From positions 310,001 through 374,000 of the forward strand of contig NZ_PYOM01000001.1 in NCBI RefSeq assembly GCF_003026365.1: a DNA stretch of 64,000 bases, written 5' to 3'. Source of the stretch: Photobacterium angustum. Its GTDB lineage: Bacteria > Pseudomonadota > Gammaproteobacteria > Enterobacterales > Vibrionaceae. This document shows, one piece after another, positions 29,706 through 38,333 of this stretch. The notes under the pieces are model-generated. The model ran no database searches, was not told the DNA's origin, and was given only the letters and a program-made list of their open reading frames with translations. Position 1 is the first letter of the stretch. Each line of letters starts with the position of its first letter. A program made the translations under genes and the position numbers.

Positions 29706-30584
29706 ATGGAAGCAATAACATTTAAGCTTGCTGAATTAGAATTAGCGGGACTGACTAATTTCTCTTTATCGTCGCCGTTAGAGAATAACAAACCCGTGTT
29801 GTTATTTATTCATGGTTGGCAAGATAATGCTGCGACGTTTTCATCACTTTGGCAACGGCTAGAGAAAGATTTTAATCTTGTTGCCATTGATTTGCCTGGA
29901 CATGGTTTATCACAATCTCGAAGTGGGGATAACTATTATCACTTTTTCGATTATATTGATGATTTACACCAAGTCATTATGCAGCTTCCTGCTACGCGCG
30001 TGTGTCTTGTTGGCCACTCATTAGGCGCGATTATTGCCAGTTGTTATAGCGCTGCTTATCCTCAATTAATAGATAAGTTGGTATTAATTGAAGGCTTGTC
30101 GCCATTAGTGGAAGAGGCTGAACAAACGGTTGAGCGATTAAAGCGTGGGATTAAAAGTCGACAACAATACCGTAAAAGTTCTGAACGTCGAAAAGCAAGA
30201 GCAATGAGCTCTTTTACTGAAGCATTACAATTACGTGCCAATGTTAATGACTTACCCATGACAAGCTTAGAGCCTGTTGTGAAGCGGGCAACGATTAAAC
30301 GTAACGGGCTGTGGTACTGGCGACATGACCATCGCTTGCGTTGTGAATCACTTTATCGGATGACACAACAACAGGCGCAAGCAATTATGTCGTCGATAGA
30401 AGCACCCATTTATTCGATTGTAGGAAGTCATGGATTTCCTCAACTGCGCGATGATCCGCAGGATAAGTACAAGCTTCAACAGTTTTCACAGGTGGTGATT
30501 GTCGGGGGACATCATTGCCATTTAGAACAGCCAGATACAGTATCTAATTGTATTAGGGCTTTTATTTCCCTCGAGAGAGATTAA
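29706..30584 (+). CDS. Alpha/beta hydrolase
   Basis: 292 aa alpha/beta-fold hydrolase. The oxyanion loop is FIHGWQDN (about residues 34-41) and the nucleophile elbow is GHSLG. A candidate acid is near the C-terminal strand, and the catalytic His lies in GGHHCHLEQP. It is probably a serine esterase/lipase-like enzyme acting on a small ester; the substrate is not deducible. It is cotranscribed with slp (gap 3 bases) and lies upstream of fadD, so involvement in acyl or ester metabolism is an inference from neighbours only. Confidence 0.85.
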   Translation: MEAITFKLAELELAGLTNFSLSSPLENNKPVLLFIHGWQDNAATFSSLWQRLEKDFNLVAIDLPGHGLSQSRSGDNYYHFFDYIDDLHQVIMQLPATRVCLVGHSLGAIIASCYSAAYPQLIDKLVLIEGLSPLVEEAEQTVERLKRGIKSRQQYRKSSERRKARAMSSFTEALQLRANVNDLPMTSLEPVVKRATIKRNGLWYWRHDHRLRCESLYRMTQQQAQAIMSSIEAPIYSIVGSHGFPQLRDDPQDKYKLQQFSQVVIVGGHHCHLEQPDTVSNCIRAFISLERD

Positions 30585-30758
30585 TCTTCGCTTTTCAATG
30601 AGTAGGTTCAAAGTTTCTACTCAGCTAATTTGGCAAGATGTTAATTATAAGTTAAGTATACTGTATTGAGATATAAACGCTTGTTTGATTTATACGTACA
30701 GTATTTACCTGTATCGCTGTATAGCTATTAAAGCAGTCTAATAATAAGGAGAATGCGA

Positions 30759-32441
30759 GTGGATAAGGTTTGGCTTAGCCGCTATCCGAATGATGTACCG
30801 GCAGAAATTAATCCGGATGCATATTCATCATTAGTTGATATGTTTGAACAATCAGTACGTAAATATGCTGATCAAACCGCTTTCATTAACATGGGACAAG
30901 TTATGACCTTCCGTAAACTGGAAGAGCGTAGCCGTGCCTTTGCAGCTTACCTTCAAAATGAATTGAAGCTACAAAAAGGTGACCGTGTTGCTGTAATGAT
31001 GCCAAACTTACTGCAATATCCTATCGCGCTATTCGGTATTTTACGTGCAGGTTGTGTTGTGGTTAACGTTAACCCGTTATATACCCCGCGTGAGTTAGAG
31101 CACCAATTAAATGACTCTGGTGCAAAAGCCATTGTTATCGTTTCAAACTTCGCTCATACCCTTGAAGCCGTTGTTAAAAATACAGGTGTTAAAAATGTAA
31201 TTTTAACTAGCCTTGGCGATCAATTATCTCGTCCAAAAGGTACCTTGGTTAACTTCGTTGTTAAGTACATTAAAAAGATGGTGCCTAAGTACCATTTGCC
31301 GCATGCGACTTCAATGCGTATCGCACTGCGTAAAGGCCGTCGTATGCAATATGTTAAGCCGTTTATTACTGGCGATGACATGGCATTTCTTCAATATACT
31401 GGTGGCACAACAGGTGTCGCTAAAGGCGCGATATTAACGCATCATAATATGGTGTCTAATGTCATGCAGGCGAAAGGTGCATATGGTCCTGTGTTAACAG
31501 AGGGACGTGAGCTCATTGTTACCGCTTTACCGCTTTATCATGTATTTGCATTGACAGTAAACTGCTTATTATTAATGGAAATGGGCGGTCAGAATTTACT
31601 GATCACTAATCCACGTGATATTCCCACTTTTGTCAAAGAGCTTCAACGTTACCAATTTACAGCAATTACTGGTGTGAACACCTTATTTAATGCCCTGATC
31701 AACAATGAAGATTTCCAAGAACTAGATTTTAGTAATCTACGCCTTTCTGTTGGTGGTGGTATGGCGGTTCAACGCGCTGTTGCTGAAAAGTGGCAGAAAA
31801 TCACTGGTAATTACTTATTAGAAGGGTACGGTTTAACTGAATGTTCACCACTGGTTGCAGCATATCCTTATGATTTAACACAATATAACGGTTCAATTGG
31901 TCTACCTGTCCCTTCAACTGAAGTGCGTATGGTTGATGATGAAGGTAATGTTGTGGGAATTGACGAAGTTGGTGAGTTACAAGTTCGTGGTCCTCAGGTA
32001 ATGAAAGGTTACTGGCAGCGCCCTGAAGCCACTAAAGAAGTGTTAACAGAAGATAATTGGCTATCGACGGGTGATATCGTTAAATTTGATGACGAAGGCT
32101 TTTTGCACATTGTTGATCGTAAGAAAGATATGATCTTAGTATCAGGCTTTAACGTTTATCCTAATGAAATCGAAGATGTTGTTGCGCTACATGACAAAGT
32201 GCTTGAAGTAGCAGCGATCGGCCAGGCCCATGAAGTGTCTGGTGAAGTCGTTAAGATATGTGTGGTGAAACGCGATCAGAGCCTAACAAAAGATGAATTG
32301 ATAGCGCATTGTCGTCAACATTTAACAGGTTATAAAATACCTAAAATTGTTGAATTTATGGATGACTTGCCAAAAACCAATGTAGGTAAGATTTTACGTC
32401 GCGTATTACGTGAAGAGTCTGATAAAAAAGCACAACAATAA
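30759..32441 (+). CDS. fadD: Long-chain acyl-CoA synthetase
   Basis: ATP-dependent activation of long-chain fatty acids to acyl-CoA at the inner membrane, feeding beta-oxidation. 560 aa (E. coli 561). The adenylate-forming P-loop is [11 protein letters not shown]. The YGLTECSP motif (A5), the STGD block and [21 protein letters not shown], FadD family motifs, follow. I choose the GTG at 30759 ([10 protein letters not shown]), because AAGGAG ends 7 bases before it; an ATG at 30753 is only 1 base from that SD. A terminator follows. Confidence 0.96.
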   Translation: MDKVWLSRYPNDVPAEINPDAYSSLVDMFEQSVRKYADQTAFINMGQVMTFRKLEERSRAFAAYLQNELKLQKGDRVAVMMPNLLQYPIALFGILRAGCVVVNVNPLYTPRELEHQLNDSGAKAIVIVSNFAHTLEAVVKNTGVKNVILTSLGDQLSRPKGTLVNFVVKYIKKMVPKYHLPHATSMRIALRKGRRMQYVKPFITGDDMAFLQYTGGTTGVAKGAILTHHNMVSNVMQAKGAYGPVLTEGRELIVTALPLYHVFALTVNCLLLMEMGGQNLLITNPRDIPTFVKELQRYQFTAITGVNTLFNALINNEDFQELDFSNLRLSVGGGMAVQRAVAEKWQKITGNYLLEGYGLTECSPLVAAYPYDLTQYNGSIGLPVPSTEVRMVDDEGNVVGIDEVGELQVRGPQVMKGYWQRPEATKEVLTEDNWLSTGDIVKFDDEGFLHIVDRKKDMILVSGFNVYPNEIEDVVALHDKVLEVAAIGQAHEVSGEVVKICVVKRDQSLTKDELIAHCRQHLTGYKIPKIVEFMDDLPKTNVGKILRRVLREESDKKAQQ

Positions 32442-32523
32442 GTGTTTGCGATAATAAATATGTAAAAAAGCCCATCAGTTTTTGCTGAAAAGTGTTATTA
32501 CATACTATTGCGCGATATTATAG

Positions 32524-32549
32524 ATGCCGACATTACGTCGGCATTTTTC
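32524..32549 (+). terminator. Terminator after fadD
   Basis: Stem ATGCCGAC / GTCGGCAT with loop ATTAC, followed by TTTTCTT. Confidence 0.88.
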
Positions 32550-32604
32550 TTAATATAATTTACTAAAAGGTTAATGATTTAGCCCTGCACCAAAAAGGTA
32601 TCAT

Positions 32605-33732
32605 GTGAACTTCGACATAATTACAACAACCGAGCAATTACAACAGCGTTGTGACTCAGCCAGAACGCACACTGCCGTTATGCTTGATACGGAATTTGTC
32701 CGTACTCGTACGCTATACCCGCGTTTAGGTTTGATTCAATTATTCGATGGTGAGCAGTTATCGTTAATTGATCCATTAGAAGTGGAAGACATGGAGCCAT
32801 TATGGGCACTGTTACGTGATCAATCGGTGATTAAAGTGCTTCACGCCTGTGGTGAAGATCTAGAAGTATTCCAGCATCATGCAGGTTGCTTACCAACACC
32901 AATGTTTGATACTCAGTTAATGGCAGCTTTCCTTGGGCATGGCATTTCAACGGGCTTTGGTGCATTAGTGAAAGAATACGTTGGTGTTGAGCTTGATAAA
33001 GGCGAAGCGCGAACCAATTGGCTTGCGCGTCCATTAACGGAAAAACAACTCGATTATGCCGCTGCCGATGTTTATTACTTAAAGCCGTTGTTTGAAAGTT
33101 TATTATCTAAGGTTGAAGAACGGGGTTACATGGAAGCATTACAGCAAGAATGCGAATCTGTAATGCACCGCCGTATTAAGCCCGTTGATCCAGAAAAAGC
33201 GTATCTTGATATTAAAAACGCATGGCAGTTAAACCCACAGCAACTTGCAGTTTTGCAAAAAGTTGCTGCTTGGCGAGTACGTGAAGCGCAGAAACGGGAT
33301 ATCGCATTAAACTTCATTGTCAAAGAATTACATTTATGGAAATTAGCGCGTTTTAATATCAAATCACGAGCAGGGCTTGAGAAAGAAGATTTTGAGCCAA
33401 TGGAAATCCAACGTCACGGTAACCGTTTATTGAAAATGGTGCACGATTGCGATCGTATTGCAGCGCAAGATTATCCCGCCAAAATAGAGCGTTTGGTTGA
33501 TTTTCCACATTATAAGCAGATGGTAAAATACATCAAAGATGTTGTAACAGATGTTGAAAAAGAGACCGGTTTAGCGCCTGAGTTTTTAGCTTCTAAAAAG
33601 CAGATCCACCAAGTATTATCTTGGGCATGGAAATATCAGCGTCAAGATGAAAAACGTCCTGAGATGTTGAAAAACTGGCGTCGTGATTTATTTGAGCAAC
33701 GTGTATTAAAGTTATTAGATGAAAAAGCCTAA
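32605..33732 (+). CDS. rnd: Ribonuclease D
   Basis: 3'-5' exoribonuclease that trims tRNA precursors, 375 aa (E. coli 375). DEDD exonuclease motifs: LDTEFVRT (I), HACGEDLEVF (II) and YAAADVYYL (III). Two HRDC domains follow (about residues 210-290 and 300-375). It has a GTG start with AAAAAGG upstream; the overlapping ATG is out of frame. It follows fadD, as in E. coli. Confidence 0.96.
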   Translation: MNFDIITTTEQLQQRCDSARTHTAVMLDTEFVRTRTLYPRLGLIQLFDGEQLSLIDPLEVEDMEPLWALLRDQSVIKVLHACGEDLEVFQHHAGCLPTPMFDTQLMAAFLGHGISTGFGALVKEYVGVELDKGEARTNWLARPLTEKQLDYAAADVYYLKPLFESLLSKVEERGYMEALQQECESVMHRRIKPVDPEKAYLDIKNAWQLNPQQLAVLQKVAAWRVREAQKRDIALNFIVKELHLWKLARFNIKSRAGLEKEDFEPMEIQRHGNRLLKMVHDCDRIAAQDYPAKIERLVDFPHYKQMVKYIKDVVTDVEKETGLAPEFLASKKQIHQVLSWAWKYQRQDEKRPEMLKNWRRDLFEQRVLKLLDEKA

Positions 33733-33760
33733 TTGATTTATTGCCACGTACTAGAAAAGA

Positions 33761-33784
33761 AAAAACCCGCTGTTGCGGGTTTTT
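33761..33784. terminator. Bidirectional terminator rnd / minE
   Basis: Stem AAAAACCCGC / GCGGGTTTTT, loop TGTT. It lies between convergent rnd and minE. Confidence 0.9.
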
Positions 33785-33789
33785 CTTTA

Positions 33790-34053
33790 TTAACGTTCTT
33801 CGTCTGGTAACGTTACGTTAAGTTCGAGTACTGATAAATCTTCCTCTTTATGATCAAGGTTTACAGACACTTGATTTGGGTCGATTTGAACGTACTTACT
33901 GATCACATCTAAAATGTCTTGCTTTAATTGAGGCAAGTAGGCTGGAGCCGGTTGTCCAGCACTACGACGTTCAGCGACGATAATCTGTAACCTTTCCTTT
34001 GCTACATTCGCTGTTTTCGTCTTTTTCGGGCGGAAAAACTCGAGCAGTGCCAT
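33790..34053 (-). CDS. minE: Cell division topological specificity factor
   Basis: MinE, 87 aa (E. coli 88). The N-terminal [30 protein letters not shown] is the membrane-targeting and MinD-binding anti-MinCD segment, split by Lys-rich residues. The C-terminal alpha/beta topological domain dimerises. It stimulates the MinD ATPase and drives the pole-to-pole oscillation. Gap to minD is 6 bases; it is the last gene of minCDE. Confidence 0.97.
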   Translation of the reverse strand: MALLEFFRPKKTKTANVAKERLQIIVAERRSAGQPAPAYLPQLKQDILDVISKYVQIDPNQVSVNLDHKEEDLSVLELNVTLPDEER

Positions 34054-34059
34054 ATAAAG

Positions 34060-34872
34060 TTAGCCTCCAAATAATCGTTTTAGGAAGCCTTTCTTCTCTT
34101 CCTCTAAGAATTTAAACGGGCGTTCCTCACCCAATAAACGAGCAACAGTATCTTCATAAGCAATACCTGCGTCAGATTCTTTATCGAAAATAACGGGTTC
34201 ACCTTTGTTCGATGCATTAAGTACTGCTTGGCTTTCAGGAATAACACCTAAAAGAGGGATGTGTAAAATTTCTTCAACATCTTGAACACTTAGCATCTCA
34301 CCTTGAGTTACACGTGTTGGGTTATAACGTGTGAGAAGAAGGTGTTGTTTAACTGCGTCTTTACCTTGTTCAGCTCGACGAGATTTAGAATCTAGAATAC
34401 CTAAAATACGATCAGAGTCGCGAACAGAAGAGACTTCAGGGTTAGTTGTTACAATAGCTTCATCAGCAAAGTAAAGTGCCATTAAAGCACCGGTTTCAAT
34501 ACCTGCAGGAGAGTCGCAGATAATGAAATCAAAATTCATTTTATCCAAGTCATTTAAAACACGCTCAACGCCTTCACGAGAGAGTGCGTCTTTATCACGA
34601 GTCTGAGATGCAGGTAAAACAAAAAGGTTGTCAACACGCTTATCTTTAATTAATGCTTGGTTCAGATTAGCTTCACCGTTGATAACGTTTACGAAGTCAT
34701 AAACGACACGTCGCTCACAACCCATAATGAGATCAAGGTTACGTAGACCAATATCAAAATCAATAACCGCCGTTTTTTTACCGCATAATGCTAGGCCAGA
34801 TGCAATGGCTGCGCTTGAAGTTGTTTTACCAACGCCGCCTTTACCTGAAGTAACAACGATAATTCGTGCCAT
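34060..34872 (-). CDS. minD: Septum site-determining ATPase
   Basis: MinD, 270 aa (E. coli 270). Deviant Walker A is SGKGGVGKTTSSAA (about residues 9-22) and switch regions are intact. The C-terminal amphipathic membrane-targeting helix is EEKKGFLKRLFGG. It binds membrane in the ATP form and recruits MinC and MinE. Middle gene of the minCDE operon. Confidence 0.98.
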   Translation of the reverse strand: MARIIVVTSGKGGVGKTTSSAAIASGLALCGKKTAVIDFDIGLRNLDLIMGCERRVVYDFVNVINGEANLNQALIKDKRVDNLFVLPASQTRDKDALSREGVERVLNDLDKMNFDFIICDSPAGIETGALMALYFADEAIVTTNPEVSSVRDSDRILGILDSKSRRAEQGKDAVKQHLLLTRYNPTRVTQGEMLSVQDVEEILHIPLLGVIPESQAVLNASNKGEPVIFDKESDAGIAYEDTVARLLGEERPFKFLEEEKKGFLKRLFGG

Positions 34873-34896
34873 TTAGTAAATTCCTTATTAAAACTT

Positions 34897-35601
34897 TTAT
34901 AAAGCAAGGTGCTCGATGCTAAGCGTGTTATCAGTAATTGAAATTACAACACCCTTGCCCCAGAACTCATCCTGAATGTTATCACTTAGCCAGTAGTTTC
35001 CTGCAACTGAAATTAATTCAGATTGCAAGTTCTGACAGAAAATTGTCGCTTCTAGGTCTCCGTTCGCTCCAGCTAATGCTCGACCGCGTAACGTACCGTA
35101 AATATGAATACAACCATCTGCAATAATTTCAGCTCCCGCACTCACATGGTTGAGAATGATAAGGTCACGATTTTTAGCATAAATCTGTTGACCAGAACGA
35201 ACAGGAGTGCGAATGATAAGTGCGGACTCTCGGCCTTGAACTGGCTGAGAAGATGGCTCTGCTTCAGTAGATTCTGCTGCTGTTTTTTCTTTCACCGTGC
35301 GTGCGGCATTCATAATAGCAAATCCAGCAGATTTTGCTTGATTTTGTAACGCTTGTTCTTTACAACCGCTGATACCTACAGGAATCATGCCCGCGTCGAC
35401 AATTGCTACTTTTAATTGCTCAAAATTAATATCTTTGCCTGCATTAGAGATATCGATAACAACGGGAGCTGATGCAAAGAAATTAGGTGCGAGTTCAATT
35501 TTTTCTTTTAGGTGATCGCTCGCTTTTTTGATATCACCATCAATTAAATGAAGTGCAGAGAGCGTAAATGAGCTCCCTTTAAGTTCAGTCGTCTTGGTCA
35601 T
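34897..35601 (-). CDS. minC: Septum site-determining inhibitor
   Basis: MinC, the FtsZ-polymerisation inhibitor. 234 aa from the ATG at 35601 (TELKGSSFTLSALHL, where family homology begins); an in-frame ATG at 35634 adds 11 residues and neither has a strong Shine-Dalgarno. N-terminal domain about residues 1-105, Ala/Glu/Ser linker, then the C-terminal beta-helix domain (TPVRSGQQIYAKNRDLIILNHVSAGAEI in short blocks) that binds MinD. First gene of minCDE. Confidence 0.95.
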   Translation of the reverse strand: MTKTTELKGSSFTLSALHLIDGDIKKASDHLKEKIELAPNFFASAPVVIDISNAGKDINFEQLKVAIVDAGMIPVGISGCKEQALQNQAKSAGFAIMNAARTVKEKTAAESTEAEPSSQPVQGRESALIIRTPVRSGQQIYAKNRDLIILNHVSAGAEIIADGCIHIYGTLRGRALAGANGDLEATIFCQNLQSELISVAGNYWLSDNIQDEFWGKGVVISITDNTLSIEHLAL

Positions 35602-35821
35602 GGCATTATTAAGGTTAATACTTAAATTAACCATTCTTGTTGATTATCACAAAGGTACTAGCATGGTATATTCCCTAGCAGTTAGGGGCAAGTTATCCTT
35701 GCTTTGACATTAGAAATTCAGACAAAAGTCTCATCCTGTATGGTGAAAAATAAACCAACGGGGAATGATAGGTTAAAATAGTTGTCTGAAAGAATAAGCT
35801 TTAACAAATAGGTGAATTGAA

Positions 35822-36100
35822 ATGTTGTGTGCAATCTATAAAAGCTTAAAAAAAGATAACACATATTTATATGTAAATAAGAAAGACGATTTCTCCGATG
35901 TGCCTGAAGTATTAATGAATACATTTGGTAAACCGCAATTTGTTATGGTGATAAAGTTAGAAGGTAGAAAGTTAGCCTTGGCCGATGTTGAAAAAGTAAA
36001 AGAAGCATTAAAGACAGTTGGCTTCTATCTTCAAGTTCCACCACCAGTAACAAATTTATTGGATCAATATAAAGCCGAGAAAGCCGGCAGAGCTAATTAA
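35822..36100 (+). CDS. YcgL-domain protein
   Basis: 92 aa YcgL/DUF family protein, small alpha/beta fold. It carries the conserved CAIYKS start and a C-terminal [12 protein letters not shown] motif. It is commonly found near minCDE in gammaproteobacteria. Function is not known to me. It is followed after 7 bases by the lytic transglycosylase gene; the two are probably one transcript. Confidence 0.88.
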   Translation: MLCAIYKSLKKDNTYLYVNKKDDFSDVPEVLMNTFGKPQFVMVIKLEGRKLALADVEKVKEALKTVGFYLQVPPPVTNLLDQYKAEKAGRAN

Positions 36101-36107
36101 GGTTATT

Positions 36108-37076
36108 ATGCATAAGCGTTTTATATCGGCCGTTGTGGCCTTAGGACTAGGGATTTCCTCAACAGCTTTTGCTGCTGATGAAGGGTTTAACGCATATATA
36201 AATAAGCTAAAAGCAGAAGCGCGTAGTAATGGTATATCTGAGCCTATTCTCGATTCAGCTTTTAAGGGCATTACATTTACTCATCGTGCAGTAAAGGCGG
36301 ATAAAAACCAACCTGAGAAAAAGTTAACATTAGATCAATATATTCCACGCGCTGTACCTGATTGGAAAGTTAAACAAGCACGTCGTTTATATCAAGAGAA
36401 TAAAACAACGTTAGATCGTATAGGTAAAGAATACGGCGTACAGCCACGTTTTATTGTCGCGTTATGGGGAGTTGAAAGTAACTTTGGTAAGTTACAAGGT
36501 AATTACCATGTTGTTGAAGCATTAACTACGTTGGCTTATGAAGGTCGTCGTGAAGCCTTATTTCGTAAACAAGTGATGGCTGCATTACAAATCCTTCAAG
36601 AAGGACATATTACGATTGATGAGATGAAAGGATCATGGGCAGGGGCGATGGGCCAATGTCAATTCATGCCGACATCTTATTTAACCTTTGCTGTTGATGG
36701 TAATAACGATGGCAAAGCAGATATTTGGAATACTAAAGCGGATGTTTTTGCATCTGCTGCGAATTACTTAAAAAAATCAGGTTGGAATGATAAATATACT
36801 TGGGGACGTCAAGTTAAGATCCCATCATCATTATCGGCTGATTTAAAAGGTACGGGTGTAGAAAAAACCAAAACACTAGCACAATGGCAAACATTGGGTG
36901 TTCGCACTATAAGTGGTGGAAATTTACCAAAAGAAGACATTGATGCGTGGTTAATTCAACCTGATGACGAACATGGGCGTGCTTACCTTGTTTATGGTAA
37001 TTACCAAACATTAATGAAATGGAATCGCTCTCATTATTTTGCTTTAGCTGTCAGCCATCTTGCTGATCGTATTTAA
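36108..37076 (+). CDS. Lytic murein transglycosylase (GH103)
   Basis: Periplasmic MltB-type lytic transglycosylase cleaving the MurNAc-GlcNAc bond with 1,6-anhydro formation. 322 aa. A Sec signal peptide MHKRFISAVVALG...AFA ends near residue 23, with no lipobox, so it is soluble, unlike E. coli MltB. The catalytic Glu lies in ALWGVESNFG (about residues 118-127). The GH103 motifs SWAGAMGQCQFMPTSY and DGNNDGKADIW (EF-hand-like metal loop) are present. It is downstream of the YcgL gene. Confidence 0.93.
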   Translation: MHKRFISAVVALGLGISSTAFAADEGFNAYINKLKAEARSNGISEPILDSAFKGITFTHRAVKADKNQPEKKLTLDQYIPRAVPDWKVKQARRLYQENKTTLDRIGKEYGVQPRFIVALWGVESNFGKLQGNYHVVEALTTLAYEGRREALFRKQVMAALQILQEGHITIDEMKGSWAGAMGQCQFMPTSYLTFAVDGNNDGKADIWNTKADVFASAANYLKKSGWNDKYTWGRQVKIPSSLSADLKGTGVEKTKTLAQWQTLGVRTISGGNLPKEDIDAWLIQPDDEHGRAYLVYGNYQTLMKWNRSHYFALAVSHLADRI

Positions 37077-37113
37077 AAGTTATAACCAATAATAGGTTAT
37101 ATCATATGTATTG

Positions 37114-37142
37114 AAAGTCAGGCGCTAATGCCTGGCTTTTTA
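37114..37142 (+). terminator. Terminator after the transglycosylase gene
   Basis: 8-bp stem AGTCAGGC / GCCTGGCT with one wobble pair, loop GCTAAT, then TTTTTATTTT. Confidence 0.85.
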
Positions 37143-37261
37143 TTTTGCGATGTGTTTTCTATATTTCAAAGCTAATAAAGATTTACTTAGATATACCTTT
37201 AAGCAATGTTAAAACATAGTTGTTTAGATTGATGTCTATAATTCTTGGTTTATGAAAGTAT

Positions 37262-37290
37262 AAAAAAAGCCCAACTAAGTTGAGCTTTTT
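37262..37290 (-). terminator. Terminator after the H-NS gene
   Basis: Stem AAAAAGC-C-CAAC / GTTG-A-GCTTTTT with one mismatch. On the minus strand it continues into a T7 run, which fits the hns stop 23 bases away. Confidence 0.8.
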
Positions 37291-37312
37291 AAATATATGG
37301 CAGGAAATGAAA

Positions 37313-37708
37313 TTAGATTTCAAATTCTTCTAAAGATTTACCATTTTCAAGTGCTTGCTTAAGCGCACTTGGTGTACGGCCTTGGCCTGTCCACGTTTTT
37401 TCTTCACCGTTTTCATCGATGAATTTATATTTAGCTGGACGTGCAGCACGTTTTGCTTTTGGTGCTTTTGAAAGGCTTGCTAACAATTCTTCAGGGTCGA
37501 TACCATCAGCTAATAGCATTTCACGATATTGAGCTAATTTTTCATTACGCTCATTTTCTTTTGCTTGTTCTTCTTCTTCAGCTTCAGCACGTTCTTGAAC
37601 AACGGTAGTTAATTTCTCTAGAGCTTCTTCTAGTTGCTCTAAAGTATATTCACGAGAAAGCGCACGAAGACTACGAAGGTTTAAAAGTGCTTTCATTGCA
37701 TCAGACAT
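37313..37708 (-). CDS. hns: H-NS family nucleoid protein
   Basis: 131 aa H-NS/StpA-type protein (E. coli 137). The N-terminal coiled-coil oligomerisation region (residues 1-65, many Glu/Ala/Gln) begins [25 protein letters not shown], split by a Leu-rich patch. The C-terminal DNA-binding domain carries the AT-hook-like TWTGQGRTP core (about residues 106-114). It silences AT-rich DNA and structures the nucleoid. Monocistronic with its own promoter and terminator. H-NS and a close paralogue such as StpA cannot be separated from this window alone. Confidence 0.9.
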   Translation of the reverse strand: MSDAMKALLNLRSLRALSREYTLEQLEEALEKLTTVVQERAEAEEEEQAKENERNEKLAQYREMLLADGIDPEELLASLSKAPKAKRAARPAKYKFIDENGEEKTWTGQGRTPSALKQALENGKSLEEFEI

Positions 37709-37745
37709 TTTTATATTTCCTGTTATTTTTAACTAACTGTAAATA

Positions 37746-37775
37746 ATAATAGCAGTGTCGAATCATTTATTACAA
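37746..37775 (-). promoter_or_regulatory. Putative hns promoter
   Basis: On the minus strand TTGTAA, 18 bp, TATTAT; the predicted start is about 30 bases before the hns ATG, which has AGGAAA upstream. The surrounding region is strongly AT-rich, as expected for autoregulated hns. Confidence 0.5.
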
Positions 37776-38069
37776 TAGTAATGCTTTTATTCTTTATGTC
37801 AAAACACTTTAAACATTCTTTATTCTTAATTGTTAATAATAGCGATATTCGTATTTTTATAAAAATACGAATATCAGATTTATGCTTAATAGATGTTTAT
37901 ATGGTTACAAAATGAAACATATCTGCTCGTAGGTTCATAATATTTAATGAGTGAAGCTATACTTAGATAAGATTTATTTATAAAACAATGGCATTTGATG
38001 TGTTGTTAAATGTTTAACGTGATGTTGTTGCAAATAATGAAACATTACGTAGAATAATCGCAACCTTGA
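37776..38069. other. AT-rich intergenic stretch
   Basis: Between the hns promoter and the riboswitch. It has no credible gene and several A/T tracts and short inverted repeats (TACGAATAT / ATATTCGTA at about 37848-37873). A curved H-NS-bound promoter region for the two divergent genes is plausible. Confidence 0.4.
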
Positions 38070-38255
38070 TGTAAGGTAGAGGCGCGTTATCTAATAGTAA
38101 TTAACAAGAGGGTGAAGCCAATGACGGTTAATGAAAGGAGCTAATGCCGAAGTAAGAGTGACGTCAAATCCTTTTTCTGGGGTTGTATTGAATAAGTGCA
38201 ACACTGCCATAGTATATAATCATATTCACTATGGAGCGCTACTGTGAAAGAGAAG
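38070..38255 (+). promoter_or_regulatory. Lysine riboswitch aptamer (L box)
   Basis: About 185 nt matching the L-box consensus in order: GTAGAGGCGCG at the 5' P1/loop-E side, AGTAA, GAGGGTGAAGCC, AAAGGAGCTAATGCCGAAG, CTGGGGTTG, ATTGAATAAGTGCAACACTGCC, and closing CTATGGAGCGCTACTG. The 5' GTAG and 3' CTAC ends pair as P1. The element precedes an NhaC-family gene that in Vibrionaceae is a known lysine-riboswitch target, so lysine probably lowers expression of a lysine importer. Confidence 0.93.
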
Positions 38256-38273
38256 AGCTAAAATGTTCTTCAA

Positions 38274-38333
38274 ATATGGTTGAAACCATATGATCCAGTA
38301 GATCTCCAACCTAATTCGGTTGTCTTTGAGATC
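38274..38333 (+). promoter_or_regulatory. Putative riboswitch expression platform at the start codon
   Basis: A stem 38274-38291 (ATATGGTT / AACCATAT) is followed by a stem in which CAACC (38307-38311) pairs GGTTG (38318-38322), and GATCTC (38301-38306) pairs GAGATC (38328-38333), ending one base before the ATG at 38334. GAG in the second stem is the only SD-like sequence. The identical GGTTG at 38278-38282 could pair the same CAACC and free the start. No T-run follows either stem, so translational control is more likely than termination. Confidence 0.55.

Noticed and set aside
38274-38291. Strong small hairpin as a transcription terminator
   Set aside because: No T-run follows; it lies in the riboswitch leader and fits the translational platform better.
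38280-38333. TTG-initiated extension of the NhaC-type gene
   Set aside because: Eighteen extra codons overlap leader stems, lack an SD and are not family sequence; the ATG at 38334 fits.
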